This document shows, one piece after another, positions 1 to 5,793 of a stretch of DNA of 5,793 nt. The position numbers were made by a program, and so were the translations under genes. The stretch spans positions 1 to 5,793 of the forward strand of contig JASLAV010000520.1 of the NCBI GenBank assembly GCA_030146905.1, in the 5' to 3' direction. Positions within the stretch are counted from its first letter, which is position 1. The number at the start of each line of letters is the position of its first letter. Origin of the DNA: Lentzea sp. (GTDB lineage Bacteria > Actinomycetota > Actinomycetes > Mycobacteriales > Pseudonocardiaceae). The notes beneath the pieces are model-generated. The model had not been told where the DNA came from and did not search any database. It was given only the letters and a program-made list of their open reading frames with translations.

Positions 1-2587
1 GGAGAAGGGCTTCACCGGCAAGGACGTCACCGTCGCGATCCTCGACACCGGCGTCGACGAGACGCACCCGGACCTCGCGGGCGCGGTCGTGGAGTCGAAG
101 AACTTCAGCAGCAGCGACACCACCGACGACCGCGTCGGCCACGGCACGCACGTCGCCTCCACCGTCACCGGTGACGGCGCGTACAAGGGCATCGCACCCG
201 ACAGCAAGATCGTCAACGGCAAGGTGCTCGGCGACCACGGCGGTGGTTCGGAGAGCGACATCATCGCCGGCATGGAATGGGCGGCCACCAAGGCCAAGAT
301 CGTCAACATGAGCCTGGGCAGTTCGTGGCCCGACGAGGGCACCGACCCGATGTCGCTCGCGCTCAACCGCATCACCGAGCAGACCGGTGCGTTGTTCGTG
401 GTCGCCGCCGGCAACTCCGGCGGCGTGATGGGGTCCCCCGCGGCCGCCGACGCGGCCCTCACCGTCGGCGCCGTGAACCGCGACGACACGCTGGCCGAGT
501 TCTCCTCGCGCGGACCGCGCTGGACGAACAACGCCGTCAAGCCCGACATCACCGCGCCGGGCGTCGGCATCGTGGCAGCGAAGGCGAAGAACGGCCAGAT
601 CGGCACCCCGGTCGGCGACGGGCACGTCGCGATCTCCGGCACGTCGATGGCCACGCCGCACGTGGCGGGCGCGGCGGCGATCCTGGCCGCGCAGCACCCG
701 TCGTGGAAGGCGGAGGACATCAAGGCCGCGCTGATGAACAGCGCCAAGCCCAACCCGTCGCTGACCGTGTACGAGCAGGGCGCCGGACGTCTCGACGTCG
801 CCCGCGCGGTCTCGTCCCCGGTGAGCACCGCCCCCGGCGGCCTGTCGATGGGCACCGCGCAGTGGCCGCACGACGACGACGAACCCATCACGCGCAAGCT
901 GACCTACCGCAACGACGGCACCTCCGACGTGACCGTCGACCTCGGCGTCGCCGAGGTGAAGCCCGCGGCCACCGGCCTGTTCAGCGTCTCGCCCGCGAAG
1001 CTGACGATCCCGGCGGGTGGCACCGCTGACGCCGTCGTCACCGCCGACACCAAGGCGAACGTGCCGGACGGCATCTACGGCGCCGCGGTCGTCGCCTCCA
1101 ACGGTGTGCGCGTGCCGATCGGCGTGGTGAAGGAGGTCGAGAGCTACGACCTGAAGCTCACGTTCCTCGACCACGACGGCAAGCCGACGCAGTACTACGA
1201 CTACCGCTTCGTCGGCATCGACCAGCGCCAGGCGTACTTCCGGTTCGACCCGTCGGGCACGCTGGTGCAGCGCCTGCCCAAGGGCAGGTACTTCCTCGAC
1301 GGCACGATCGCCACCCGCTACCCGGCCGACAGCGTGATCACGACGCTGACCGAACCCGCGCTGGAGGTCACCGGCGACACCGAGATCGTGTTCGACGCCC
1401 GGCACGGGAACCAGCCGTCGATCGCGGTCGAGCAGAAGGAGGCGAAGCCGGTGCGCGCCGGCCTCGGGTTCCTCATGCAGGCGGAATGGGGCGAGACCGG
1501 CGGCACCTGGGTGACGAACGACTTCGACTCCATCCGCGTCCGCCCGTCGAAGACGTCGTGGCCGAAGTTCGAGTTCTACGCCGAGGCCGTGCTCGCCAAG
1601 CCGGACGCCAACGGCACGTTCGACGGCAGCCCGTACCAGTACCACGTGCGGATCGGCGAGAAGACCCGCGTACCCGAAAACGTCCAGCGCGCCGTCAAGG
1701 ACCGCGAGCTCGCCCGCGTCGACTCGGTGACGCACGCCCGCGTGCCGGGCTCGGTCGGTCAGCGCGACGACGGCGCCTCCGGCCCGCTGCCGTTGCGGCT
1801 GCAGGAGTTCTACACGCCCGGCGTCGAGTGGTCCGGTTCGCTGACGGAGTTCACGAAGCTCGGCGAGTACCCGACCCTCGGCTACCAGTACTCGGCCGTG
1901 CCGCGGGTGTTCGAGCTCGGCAGGACCGTCACCGAACACTGGAACAGCGCCGTCTACGGCCCCGGCGTGCCGAACGACCCGCGCTACGTGCGCTACTCGG
2001 GACGCGTGGGCAACCTGCTGCGCGTCGACGTGCCCCTGTTCAGCGCACAGGGCATGACCGGCAACAGCCCGAACACCGGCCGCACCACCGTGACGCTGGA
2101 CGGCGAGGTCATCTCCGACGAGCCGTACGCCGGCTCCGCCTACGTCGAGGGCGTGCCGGCGGAGAAGAAGCGCTACCAGGTGCACACCGAGGCCACCCGC
2201 GACTCGTTGTCGTCGCGGGTCACCACCGACTGGTCGTTCACGTCGGAGTTCGTGCCGGGCGAGTTGTACGAGCCGGTGCCGCTGCTCGCGGTCCGGTTCG
2301 CGCCGCGTCTGGACGAACACAACCGGGCCGGGCGCGTCCTGACCGTGCCGATCACGGTGGAGCGCAACGGAACGGGCACCGTCACCGACATCAAGGCCCC
2401 GTCGGTGCAGGTGTCCTACGACGAGGGCACGACGTGGAAGCCGGTGCCGCTGCGCAAGACCCGTGCAGGCTGGCAGCTCACGCTGATCCACCCGCACGGC
2501 GCCAAGAACGTGTCGTTCAAGGCTCGGGCGGCGGACTCGGGCGGTGAGGTCCAGCAGACCGTCATTCGCGCGTACGACCTAAGGTGA
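1..2587 (+). CDS. S8 family (subtilisin-like) serine peptidase, 5' partial
   Basis: Secreted subtilase that cleaves peptide bonds with an Asp-His-Ser triad. The frame is open from base 2 to TGA at 2585-2587, giving 861 visible residues. Seen in the sequence: catalytic Asp15 in ILDTGVD (bases 44-46), His47 in GHGTHVA (140-142), oxyanion-hole Asn138 in AAGNSGG (413-415) and Ser215 in GTSMATPHVAG (644-646). The His-Ser distance of 168 residues is close to subtilisin, so no PA domain is inserted. The catalytic domain ends near residue 270. A beta-sandwich (Fn3/CARDB-like, about 285-375) and a long beta-rich region follow. The chain ends in a beta-strand segment (QTVIRAYDLR) with no sortase or membrane anchor. 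The GTG at 89 falls after the catalytic Asp, so it is not the start; signal peptide and propeptide lie upstream of the window. The visible part contains no cysteine. The family call is near certain; the natural substrate is unknown. Confidence 0.96.
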   Translation, partial: EKGFTGKDVTVAILDTGVDETHPDLAGAVVESKNFSSSDTTDDRVGHGTHVASTVTGDGAYKGIAPDSKIVNGKVLGDHGGGSESDIIAGMEWAATKAKIVNMSLGSSWPDEGTDPMSLALNRITEQTGALFVVAAGNSGGVMGSPAAADAALTVGAVNRDDTLAEFSSRGPRWTNNAVKPDITAPGVGIVAAKAKNGQIGTPVGDGHVAISGTSMATPHVAGAAAILAAQHPSWKAEDIKAALMNSAKPNPSLTVYEQGAGRLDVARAVSSPVSTAPGGLSMGTAQWPHDDDEPITRKLTYRNDGTSDVTVDLGVAEVKPAATGLFSVSPAKLTIPAGGTADAVVTADTKANVPDGIYGAAVVASNGVRVPIGVVKEVESYDLKLTFLDHDGKPTQYYDYRFVGIDQRQAYFRFDPSGTLVQRLPKGRYFLDGTIATRYPADSVITTLTEPALEVTGDTEIVFDARHGNQPSIAVEQKEAKPVRAGLGFLMQAEWGETGGTWVTNDFDSIRVRPSKTSWPKFEFYAEAVLAKPDANGTFDGSPYQYHVRIGEKTRVPENVQRAVKDRELARVDSVTHARVPGSVGQRDDGASGPLPLRLQEFYTPGVEWSGSLTEFTKLGEYPTLGYQYSAVPRVFELGRTVTEHWNSAVYGPGVPNDPRYVRYSGRVGNLLRVDVPLFSAQGMTGNSPNTGRTTVTLDGEVISDEPYAGSAYVEGVPAEKKRYQVHTEATRDSLSSRVTTDWSFTSEFVPGELYEPVPLLAVRFAPRLDEHNRAGRVLTVPITVERNGTGTVTDIKAPSVQVSYDEGTTWKPVPLRKTRAGWQLTLIHPHGAKNVSFKARAADSGGEVQQTVIRAYDLR

Positions 2588-2592
2588 CGGCG

Positions 2593-2620
2593 GTGGGGGC
2601 CGGTTCCGGCCGGCCCCCAC
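2593..2620. terminator. GC-rich hairpin between convergent genes, probable bidirectional terminator
   Basis: A perfect 11-bp inverted repeat, GTGGGGGCCGG (2593-2603) and CCGGCCCCCAC (2610-2620), encloses a 6-base loop. A second, outer arm pair, GTGACGG (2584-2590) and CCGTCAC (2624-2630), flanks it with a small internal loop of 2 and 3 bases. Neither strand has a T-tract after the stem; hairpins without a U-tail are common in high-GC actinobacteria. The position between two convergent stop codons supports termination from both sides. Function is inferred. Confidence 0.85.
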
Positions 2621-2626
2621 TACCCG

Positions 2627-3046
2627 TCACTTCTGGTACGGCGCCAGGGTTTCCGGGTCCTCGTCGGGCGCCGACATGATCGGGTGCACCTCGATCGGCT
2701 GGTTGAGGACCTTCCCGCCGGGCCCCGGAACCGCCGAGGCCTTGTGCGCGATCTCCAGCACCCGCTCGTGGCTGTCGACGTCCACCACCCAGTACCCGGC
2801 GATGACTTCCTTGGACTCCGCGAACGGACCGTCGACCACGACCGGGCCGTCGTCGCCGCCCCGCACCACGAACGCCCGCGCCGGTCCGCTCAGCCCCTCC
2901 GACTGCAGCAGCTCACCGGACGCCCGCAGCTCCGCGTCCAGGTCCCGCATGTAGGCGATCATGCGGTGCATGTCCTCGTCGGACCACGCCGCGAGACCCT
3001 CCCAGTCCTCCTGGTTGCCGCCGTAGCTGACCAGCATGTACTTCAC
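2627..3046 (-). CDS. YciI family (YCII-related/DGPF domain) protein
   Basis: Small protein of 139 residues with the YCII-related, dimeric alpha/beta-barrel (ferredoxin-like) fold. Visible family marks are the N-terminal strand VKYMLVSYGG, the DGPFAESKE motif at residues 72-80, the following GYWVVDVDS strand, and VEVHPIM-like residues (IEVHPIM) near the C-terminus. Family members are often proposed to be small enzymes, but the activity of this type is not established. The start is taken as GTG at 3046 because homologues typically begin MKYML and because GGGGAG lies 5 bases upstream. The GTG at 3052 would be too close to that site, and ATG at 3037 would remove part of the first strand. The start overlaps the stop of the VOC gene (GTGA), so the two are probably translationally coupled. 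It is the last gene of the cluster. DGPF genes often sit beside ECF sigma factor genes; none is seen here. Confidence 0.92.
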   Translation of the reverse strand: MKYMLVSYGGNQEDWEGLAAWSDEDMHRMIAYMRDLDAELRASGELLQSEGLSGPARAFVVRGGDDGPVVVDGPFAESKEVIAGYWVVDVDSHERVLEIAHKASAVPGPGGKVLNQPIEVHPIMSAPDEDPETLAPYQK

Positions 3047-3441
3047 TTCCACTCCCCACCGGTCGCGCGGGCCTTGATCTCTTGCACGGCCCAGCTGTTG
3101 CCGTCCGGGTCGTCGAAGAAGATGAACGACCCTCCGTCTGCTTCGTTCATGCGCACGATCTCGCCGACCTCGACACCGCGTTCCAGCAGTTGCGCGCGGG
3201 CCTTCTCCAGGTCCGACACGACGAGCTGCACGCCCTTCAACGCGCCGGGCTCGCCCTTCACGATGCCGCGCCCGATCACGATCGAGCAGCCGGAGCCGGG
3301 TGGCGTGAGCTGCATGATGCGCGTGTTCTCGTCGAACGTCGTGTCGTGGTCGACGGTGAAGCCGAGCTGCTCGGAGTAGAAGTGCTTCGCCCGGTCGAGA
3401 TCCGACACCGGTACGACGACGACCTCCAGGGTCCAGTCCAT
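3043..3441 (-). CDS. VOC family (glyoxalase/bleomycin-resistance fold) protein
   Basis: A 132-residue protein of the vicinal oxygen chelate superfamily. Two beta-alpha-beta-beta-beta modules are visible: the first starts LEVVVVPVSDLDRAKHFY (residues 5-22), the second GVQLVVSDLEKA (70-81). It ends with the typical FFDDPDGNSWAVQEI (108-122). Glu121 sits where the C-terminal metal-binding Glu is usual. The positions where other members carry His at the start of each module appear to be Val7 and Gly70, so the classical metal site looks incomplete and glyoxalase I activity should not be assumed. ATG at 3441 is chosen because AGGA (3454-3451) lies 9 bases upstream, within GAGAGGAA (3457-3450). It lies 48 bases after the preceding gene and overlaps the next gene by 4 bases. 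Substrate unknown. Confidence 0.93.
   Translation of the reverse strand: MDWTLEVVVVPVSDLDRAKHFYSEQLGFTVDHDTTFDENTRIMQLTPPGSGCSIVIGRGIVKGEPGALKGVQLVVSDLEKARAQLLERGVEVGEIVRMNEADGGSFIFFDDPDGNSWAVQEIKARATGGEWK
3052..3057 (-). promoter_or_regulatory. Ribosome binding site of the YciI gene, inside the end of the VOC gene
   Basis: GGGGAG on the - strand ends 5 bases before GTG at 3046 and lies in the last codons of the VOC gene. It supports GTG 3046 over the neighbouring GTG at 3052, which begins on the last base of the site. Confidence 0.6.
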
Positions 3442-3489
3442 GTCCGTGGTTCCTCTCAGCGGTGGCCTTGTACGGACCCGTCGAAGTGC

Positions 3490-4059
3490 TCAGAGGTTTT
3501 TCGACACGGGGTCCCGGCCCACATACCCGAGCAGCCTGTCCCGCAACGACGCGTTCTCCGGCACCTCGACCTCGGCGCCGTAGACCTCGATGCCGGGACC
3601 GAACGCGCCGGGCGTGCGGAAGCGTTCCATGAGCTCGGGCGGCACCGATGTCGCCGATGCCCACAGGCGTTCGACGTCGGCGGCCGGGATGGTGTCGTCC
3701 TGGCCGGTGGCGCGGGCGAGGTCCCAGCCGTGCAGCACCAGGTCGTCGCTCACCACCTGGTCGACGTGCTCCTCCAGCGTCATCGGCCCGGCGGGTGTGG
3801 ACACCTCGGTCCGCGCCCGGTCCGAGTCGAGTGCCTGCTGCACCTGGCGGCGGGCCTCGCGGAAGTCGGTGAGCGGGTCGTCGGTGCGGGGGAGCTGCCG
3901 GCCGAGCATCACGCCGTGCATCTCGATGACGTGGTCCACGACCTCGAGCGCCGTCCACCGCGCGCACGGCGACGGGTTGTCCCACTGGTCCGCGCGCACG
4001 GTGGCGACCTTGGCCTCGAACGCGTCCGCGCGGGCCCGGTACCTCGCCGAGATCGTCAT
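3490..4059 (-). CDS. TIGR03086 family metal-binding protein (mycothiol-dependent maleylpyruvate isomerase N-terminal/DinB-like)
   Basis: A 189-residue helical-bundle protein of the MDMPI_N/DinB-like type, common in mycothiol-producing actinobacteria. Visible marks are the CARWTALEVVDHVIEMHG segment (about residues 32-49, with His43 and His48) and SDDLVLHGWDLARATGQ (104-120, with Asp106 and His110). In maleylpyruvate isomerase the metal is held by His, Glu and His. The equivalents here are probably His43, Asp106 and His110, since the D-x3-H spacing matches the E-x3-H pair. A GTG at 4068 overlaps the upstream stop (GTGA), but its would-be ribosome site touches it directly. ATG at 4059 has GAGGAG 8 bases upstream and is preferred. 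The family role is thought to be thiol-dependent isomerisation or transfer; the actual reaction here is unknown. Confidence 0.9.
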   Translation of the reverse strand: MTISARYRARADAFEAKVATVRADQWDNPSPCARWTALEVVDHVIEMHGVMLGRQLPRTDDPLTDFREARRQVQQALDSDRARTEVSTPAGPMTLEEHVDQVVSDDLVLHGWDLARATGQDDTIPAADVERLWASATSVPPELMERFRTPGAFGPGIEVYGAEVEVPENASLRDRLLGYVGRDPVSKNL

Positions 4060-4064
4060 GGCCC

Positions 4065-4751
4065 TCACTCCTCGACAGCGCCGCCGATGGCGCGCAGGTG
4101 CTCGCGGAACGTGAGCCCGCTCGCGAGGTACTCGTCGAACCGCAGCTGGCTGCGCAGGGACTCACCCTGCCGCACGCGGTCGGCCTGCGCCCGTTCGACG
4201 TCCCGGATGTTCCGCGCCTTGGCGATGAGCGTGTCCACGTGCGAGGCCGGGAGGAACAGCACGCCGTCGTCGTCGCCGAACACGACGTCGTCGGTCGTGA
4301 CGGTCCACTGGCCCACCTCGGCCGTCGACAGGGCCTCCGGCGCGCGGGCGCGCAGGGTCAGCGGTCCCGTCGGGTTCGCGCCGAGGCTGAAGACCGGCAG
4401 GCCGATCGCGCGGATGTCCTGGGTGTCGCGGTGCAGACCCCAGATCACCACACCCGCGAGACCGGCGCTCTGCGCCTCCAGCACGACCAGGTCGCCCACG
4501 CACGCCTCGTCGGCGCGGCCCTCGTTGTCGACGACCAGCACGTCACCGGGCTCGCAGTGCTGCAGCGCCTCCAGGAAGACGTCGACGCTGCCCGCGTGCC
4601 GGGTGGGCAGGACGCGGCCGGACGTCTTCGTGCCGGGGATGACCGGCTTGAGACTCGCCGTGCGGACCGGGATGTGGGCCCGGACGCAGGCGTCGGCCAG
4701 ATGCGCGGTGGTGAGGTCCAACGCGCTCAAATCCGTGTGGGGAAGATCCAT
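4065..4751 (-). CDS. RraA family protein, HMG/CHA aldolase-like
   Basis: A 228-residue protein of the RraA / 4-hydroxy-4-methyl-2-oxoglutarate aldolase family (class II, divalent metal dependent). Visible marks are GDVLVVDNEG (69-78), GDLVVLEAQ (86-94), a WGLHRDT segment (104-110) and GLPVFSLG (117-124). Asp87, Arg108 and Asp109 fit the D-x20-R-D motif reported for HMG/CHA aldolases, in which Arg binds substrate and Asp holds the metal. The length and the C-terminal helical tail (about 170-225) also fit the aldolases better than the roughly 160-residue RNase E inhibitor RraA. The residue before the Gly preceding the RD pair is Trp104, where I recall Asp in many aldolases. The ATG at 4751 lies 10 bases after the MFS stop codon and has no clear ribosome site, so translation is probably coupled. 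An oxo-acid retro-aldol or decarboxylase activity is likely but the substrate is unknown. Confidence 0.9.
   Translation of the reverse strand: MDLPHTDLSALDLTTAHLADACVRAHIPVRTASLKPVIPGTKTSGRVLPTRHAGSVDVFLEALQHCEPGDVLVVDNEGRADEACVGDLVVLEAQSAGLAGVVIWGLHRDTQDIRAIGLPVFSLGANPTGPLTLRARAPEALSTAEVGQWTVTTDDVVFGDDDGVLFLPASHVDTLIAKARNIRDVERAQADRVRQGESLRSQLRFDEYLASGLTFREHLRAIGGAVEE
4068..4073 (-). promoter_or_regulatory. Ribosome binding site of the TIGR03086 gene, inside the end of the RraA-like gene
   Basis: On the - strand GAGGAG forms the last two Glu codons of the upstream RraA-like gene, directly before its TGA at 4067-4065. It lies 8 bases ahead of ATG at 4059 but touches the alternative GTG at 4068. 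This decides the start and implies coupled translation of the two genes. Confidence 0.65.
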
Positions 4752-4761
4752 GCGGACAGTC

Positions 4762-5793
4762 TTACGCCGAGACCCGCTCCTCGGTCGGCTCCGTCCGCAA
4801 CACGCCGGCGGACAGCGCCGCGACCAGGCACAGCGCCACCGGCAGCAGGAACGCGATGTTGAGCGGCACGAAGTGCGTCAGCCAGCCGATCACCGCCGGT
4901 CCGGCCAGCACGCCGAGGTAGCCGAGGCCGGCGACGCGGGAGACGTTGACGCCCGCCGCACCGGGTTCGGCGTGGCCCGCCGCGCTGAACAGCTGCGGCA
5001 CCGTGCCGGACAGGCCGATGCCGGCGATCGCCCAGCCCACCAGCGCGAGCCAGATGAACGGCGAGAGCGCCGCGGTCGCGATGCCCGCCGCACCGATCAC
5101 CGAACCCCAGCGCAGCACCGCCATCGGACCGACCTTCGCGGCGACGCGGTCCGCGAGCAGGCGTCCGATCGTCATCGTCGTCGCGAACGCGCCGTAGGCC
5201 AGTGCCGCGATCTCCGGTGAGGCGTCCAGGATGTCCTGCAGGTGCAGCACGCTCCAGTCGTTGGCCGCGCCCTCGCTCAACATCACCAGCAGGGCGAGCA
5301 CGGCCATGATCCAGATCCGGCGCGGTGCCTTGCGCTTGCCGGTCTGCGCGGTGACCTGCTGTTCTTCCTTCTCGTCGAGCAGCAGCCTGGCCGTGACGAG
5401 GCTGACGACGACACCGAGCACGGCCGCCGCACCGAGCGTGGTCGCGGGGGAGAGGTCCCAGCCCAACGTGCGTGCGCCGGTCAGCGCCGCCGCCACGCCA
5501 CCGAGCGACCACGTCGCGTGGAACGCCGACATCACCGGACGGTTGTAGTGCCGCTCCACCACCACGGCGTGCGCGTTCATGCTCACGTCGATCAGGCCGG
5601 TGCCGAAGCCGAAGATGAGCAGCGCCGCACCGAGCGTCCACTGGTTGACGGCCACACCGGGCAGGAACGCCGTCACGCTGCACACGACACCCGCGATCGG
5701 CACGACCAGCTTCACGCCCAGGCGGTCGGTGACCTTGCCGCCGATCCGCATGCCGATGAAGGCGCCCAGCCCGAGCAACAGCAGCAACCGGCC
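4762..5793 (-). CDS. MFS transporter (YbjJ/FucP-like), 5' partial
   Basis: Inner-membrane major facilitator carrier. 343 residues are visible, ending at TAA (4764-4762). The frame runs off the right edge, so roughly the first 50-60 residues (TM1 and part of TM2) of a protein of about 400 are missing. The TTG at 5787 lies within a membrane helix and is not the start. Seen in the sequence: motif A after TM2 (GGKVTDRLG, Asp23-Arg24), a TM4 region with DVSMNAHAVVVE (69-80), the RPVMSAFHATWSLGG stretch (85-99) typical of YbjJ-like carriers, and a charged cytoplasmic loop (about 140-159) between the two halves. A second motif-A-like GRLLADRV (210-217) follows, and about eleven hydrophobic segments can be counted in total. 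It is the first visible gene of the - strand cluster and probably moves the small organic compound handled by the genes behind it. Direction and substrate cannot be told. Confidence 0.93.
   Translation of the reverse strand, partial: GRLLLLLGLGAFIGMRIGGKVTDRLGVKLVVPIAGVVCSVTAFLPGVAVNQWTLGAALLIFGFGTGLIDVSMNAHAVVVERHYNRPVMSAFHATWSLGGVAAALTGARTLGWDLSPATTLGAAAVLGVVVSLVTARLLLDEKEEQQVTAQTGKRKAPRRIWIMAVLALLVMLSEGAANDWSVLHLQDILDASPEIAALAYGAFATTMTIGRLLADRVAAKVGPMAVLRWGSVIGAAGIATAALSPFIWLALVGWAIAGIGLSGTVPQLFSAAGHAEPGAAGVNVSRVAGLGYLGVLAGPAVIGWLTHFVPLNIAFLLPVALCLVAALSAGVLRTEPTEERVSA

Larger units (their letters stand above)
2627..5793 (-). other. Probable five-gene operon (MFS, RraA-like, TIGR03086, VOC, YciI)
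   Basis: All five genes run leftward with gaps of 10, 5 and 48 bases and then a 4-base overlap. No promoter or terminator is evident between them, so the promoter is expected beyond base 5793. The 48-base gap (3442-3489) is the only place where an internal promoter could fit; I see no convincing -35/-10 pair there. Co-transcription is inferred from spacing alone. Confidence 0.7.

Noticed and set aside
89..91. GTG as the start of the peptidase gene.
   Set aside because: The frame is open upstream to base 2 and encodes the catalytic Asp motif ILDTGVD at 38-58. A start here would remove the active-site Asp.
3442..3477. Inverted repeat GTCCGT (3442-3447) / ACGGAC (3472-3477) around the VOC ribosome binding site.
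   Set aside because: The arms are only 6 bases with a 24-base loop, which is weak and likely by chance in GC-rich DNA. It could in principle place the ribosome site in a loop, but nothing else supports it.
2627..4165. A 512-codon frame on the - strand that would fuse a long N-terminal part to the YciI protein.
   Set aside because: Only the last 139 residues look like a protein family. The rest reads through the VOC and TIGR03086 genes in the wrong frame, and a good start with its own ribosome site exists at 3046.
4065..4751. Naming the RraA-like gene as the RNase E inhibitor rraA.
   Set aside because: The protein is longer than RraA and carries the D-x20-R-D aldolase motif, so a regulator name would mislead.
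3082..5220. A 712-codon open frame on the + strand, opposite the - strand cluster.
   Set aside because: It spans several well-recognised genes on the other strand, has no recognisable domain, and is rich in Arg, Ala, Gly and Pro. Long antisense frames of this kind are expected in DNA with high GC at third codon positions.
4162..5683. Other long Arg/Gly/Pro-rich frames on both strands (for example 4727-5683 on the - strand).
   Set aside because: They are out-of-frame shadows of the MFS and RraA-like genes, with low-complexity composition and no ribosome sites or motifs.

Overview
The window is gene-dense, very GC-rich DNA with GTG starts and GTGA stop/start overlaps. It also holds a protein of the mycothiol-linked maleylpyruvate isomerase type. 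This points to an actinomycete; a Pseudonocardiales-like genus (Lentzea or Saccharothrix type) is my guess from gene style only. No RNA gene, mobile element, CRISPR array or origin is visible, and no gap exceeds 50 bases.

Left part, + strand (1-2587): the 3' portion of a large secreted subtilisin-like (S8) peptidase. The window opens just before the catalytic Asp, so the signal peptide and propeptide lie outside. The complete Asp/His/Asn/Ser active site is present, followed by about 590 residues of beta-rich accessory region and an intact C-terminus.

Junction (2588-2626): only 39 bases separate the two convergent stop codons. They hold a strong GC-rich hairpin, and its outer arms contain both stop codons. 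It is probably a bidirectional terminator.

Right part, - strand (2627-5793): five tightly packed co-directional genes, probably one operon transcribed leftward from beyond the right edge. In order of transcription they are: an MFS transporter (N-terminus cut off), an RraA/HMG-CHA-aldolase-like protein, a TIGR03086 (DinB/maleylpyruvate isomerase-like) metal-binding protein, a VOC (glyoxalase-fold) protein and a YciI/DGPF-domain protein. Spacings are 10, 5 and 48 bases, then a 4-base overlap. A transporter, a possible oxo-acid aldolase and three small proteins of enzyme folds suggest uptake or export plus breakdown or detoxification of a small organic molecule. No substrate can be named from the sequence.

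I found no convincing new system. The points most worth checking are the nested palindrome at the convergent junction, the motif signature of the RraA-like protein, the apparent loss of metal ligands in the VOC protein, and the DGPF gene without a neighbouring ECF sigma factor.
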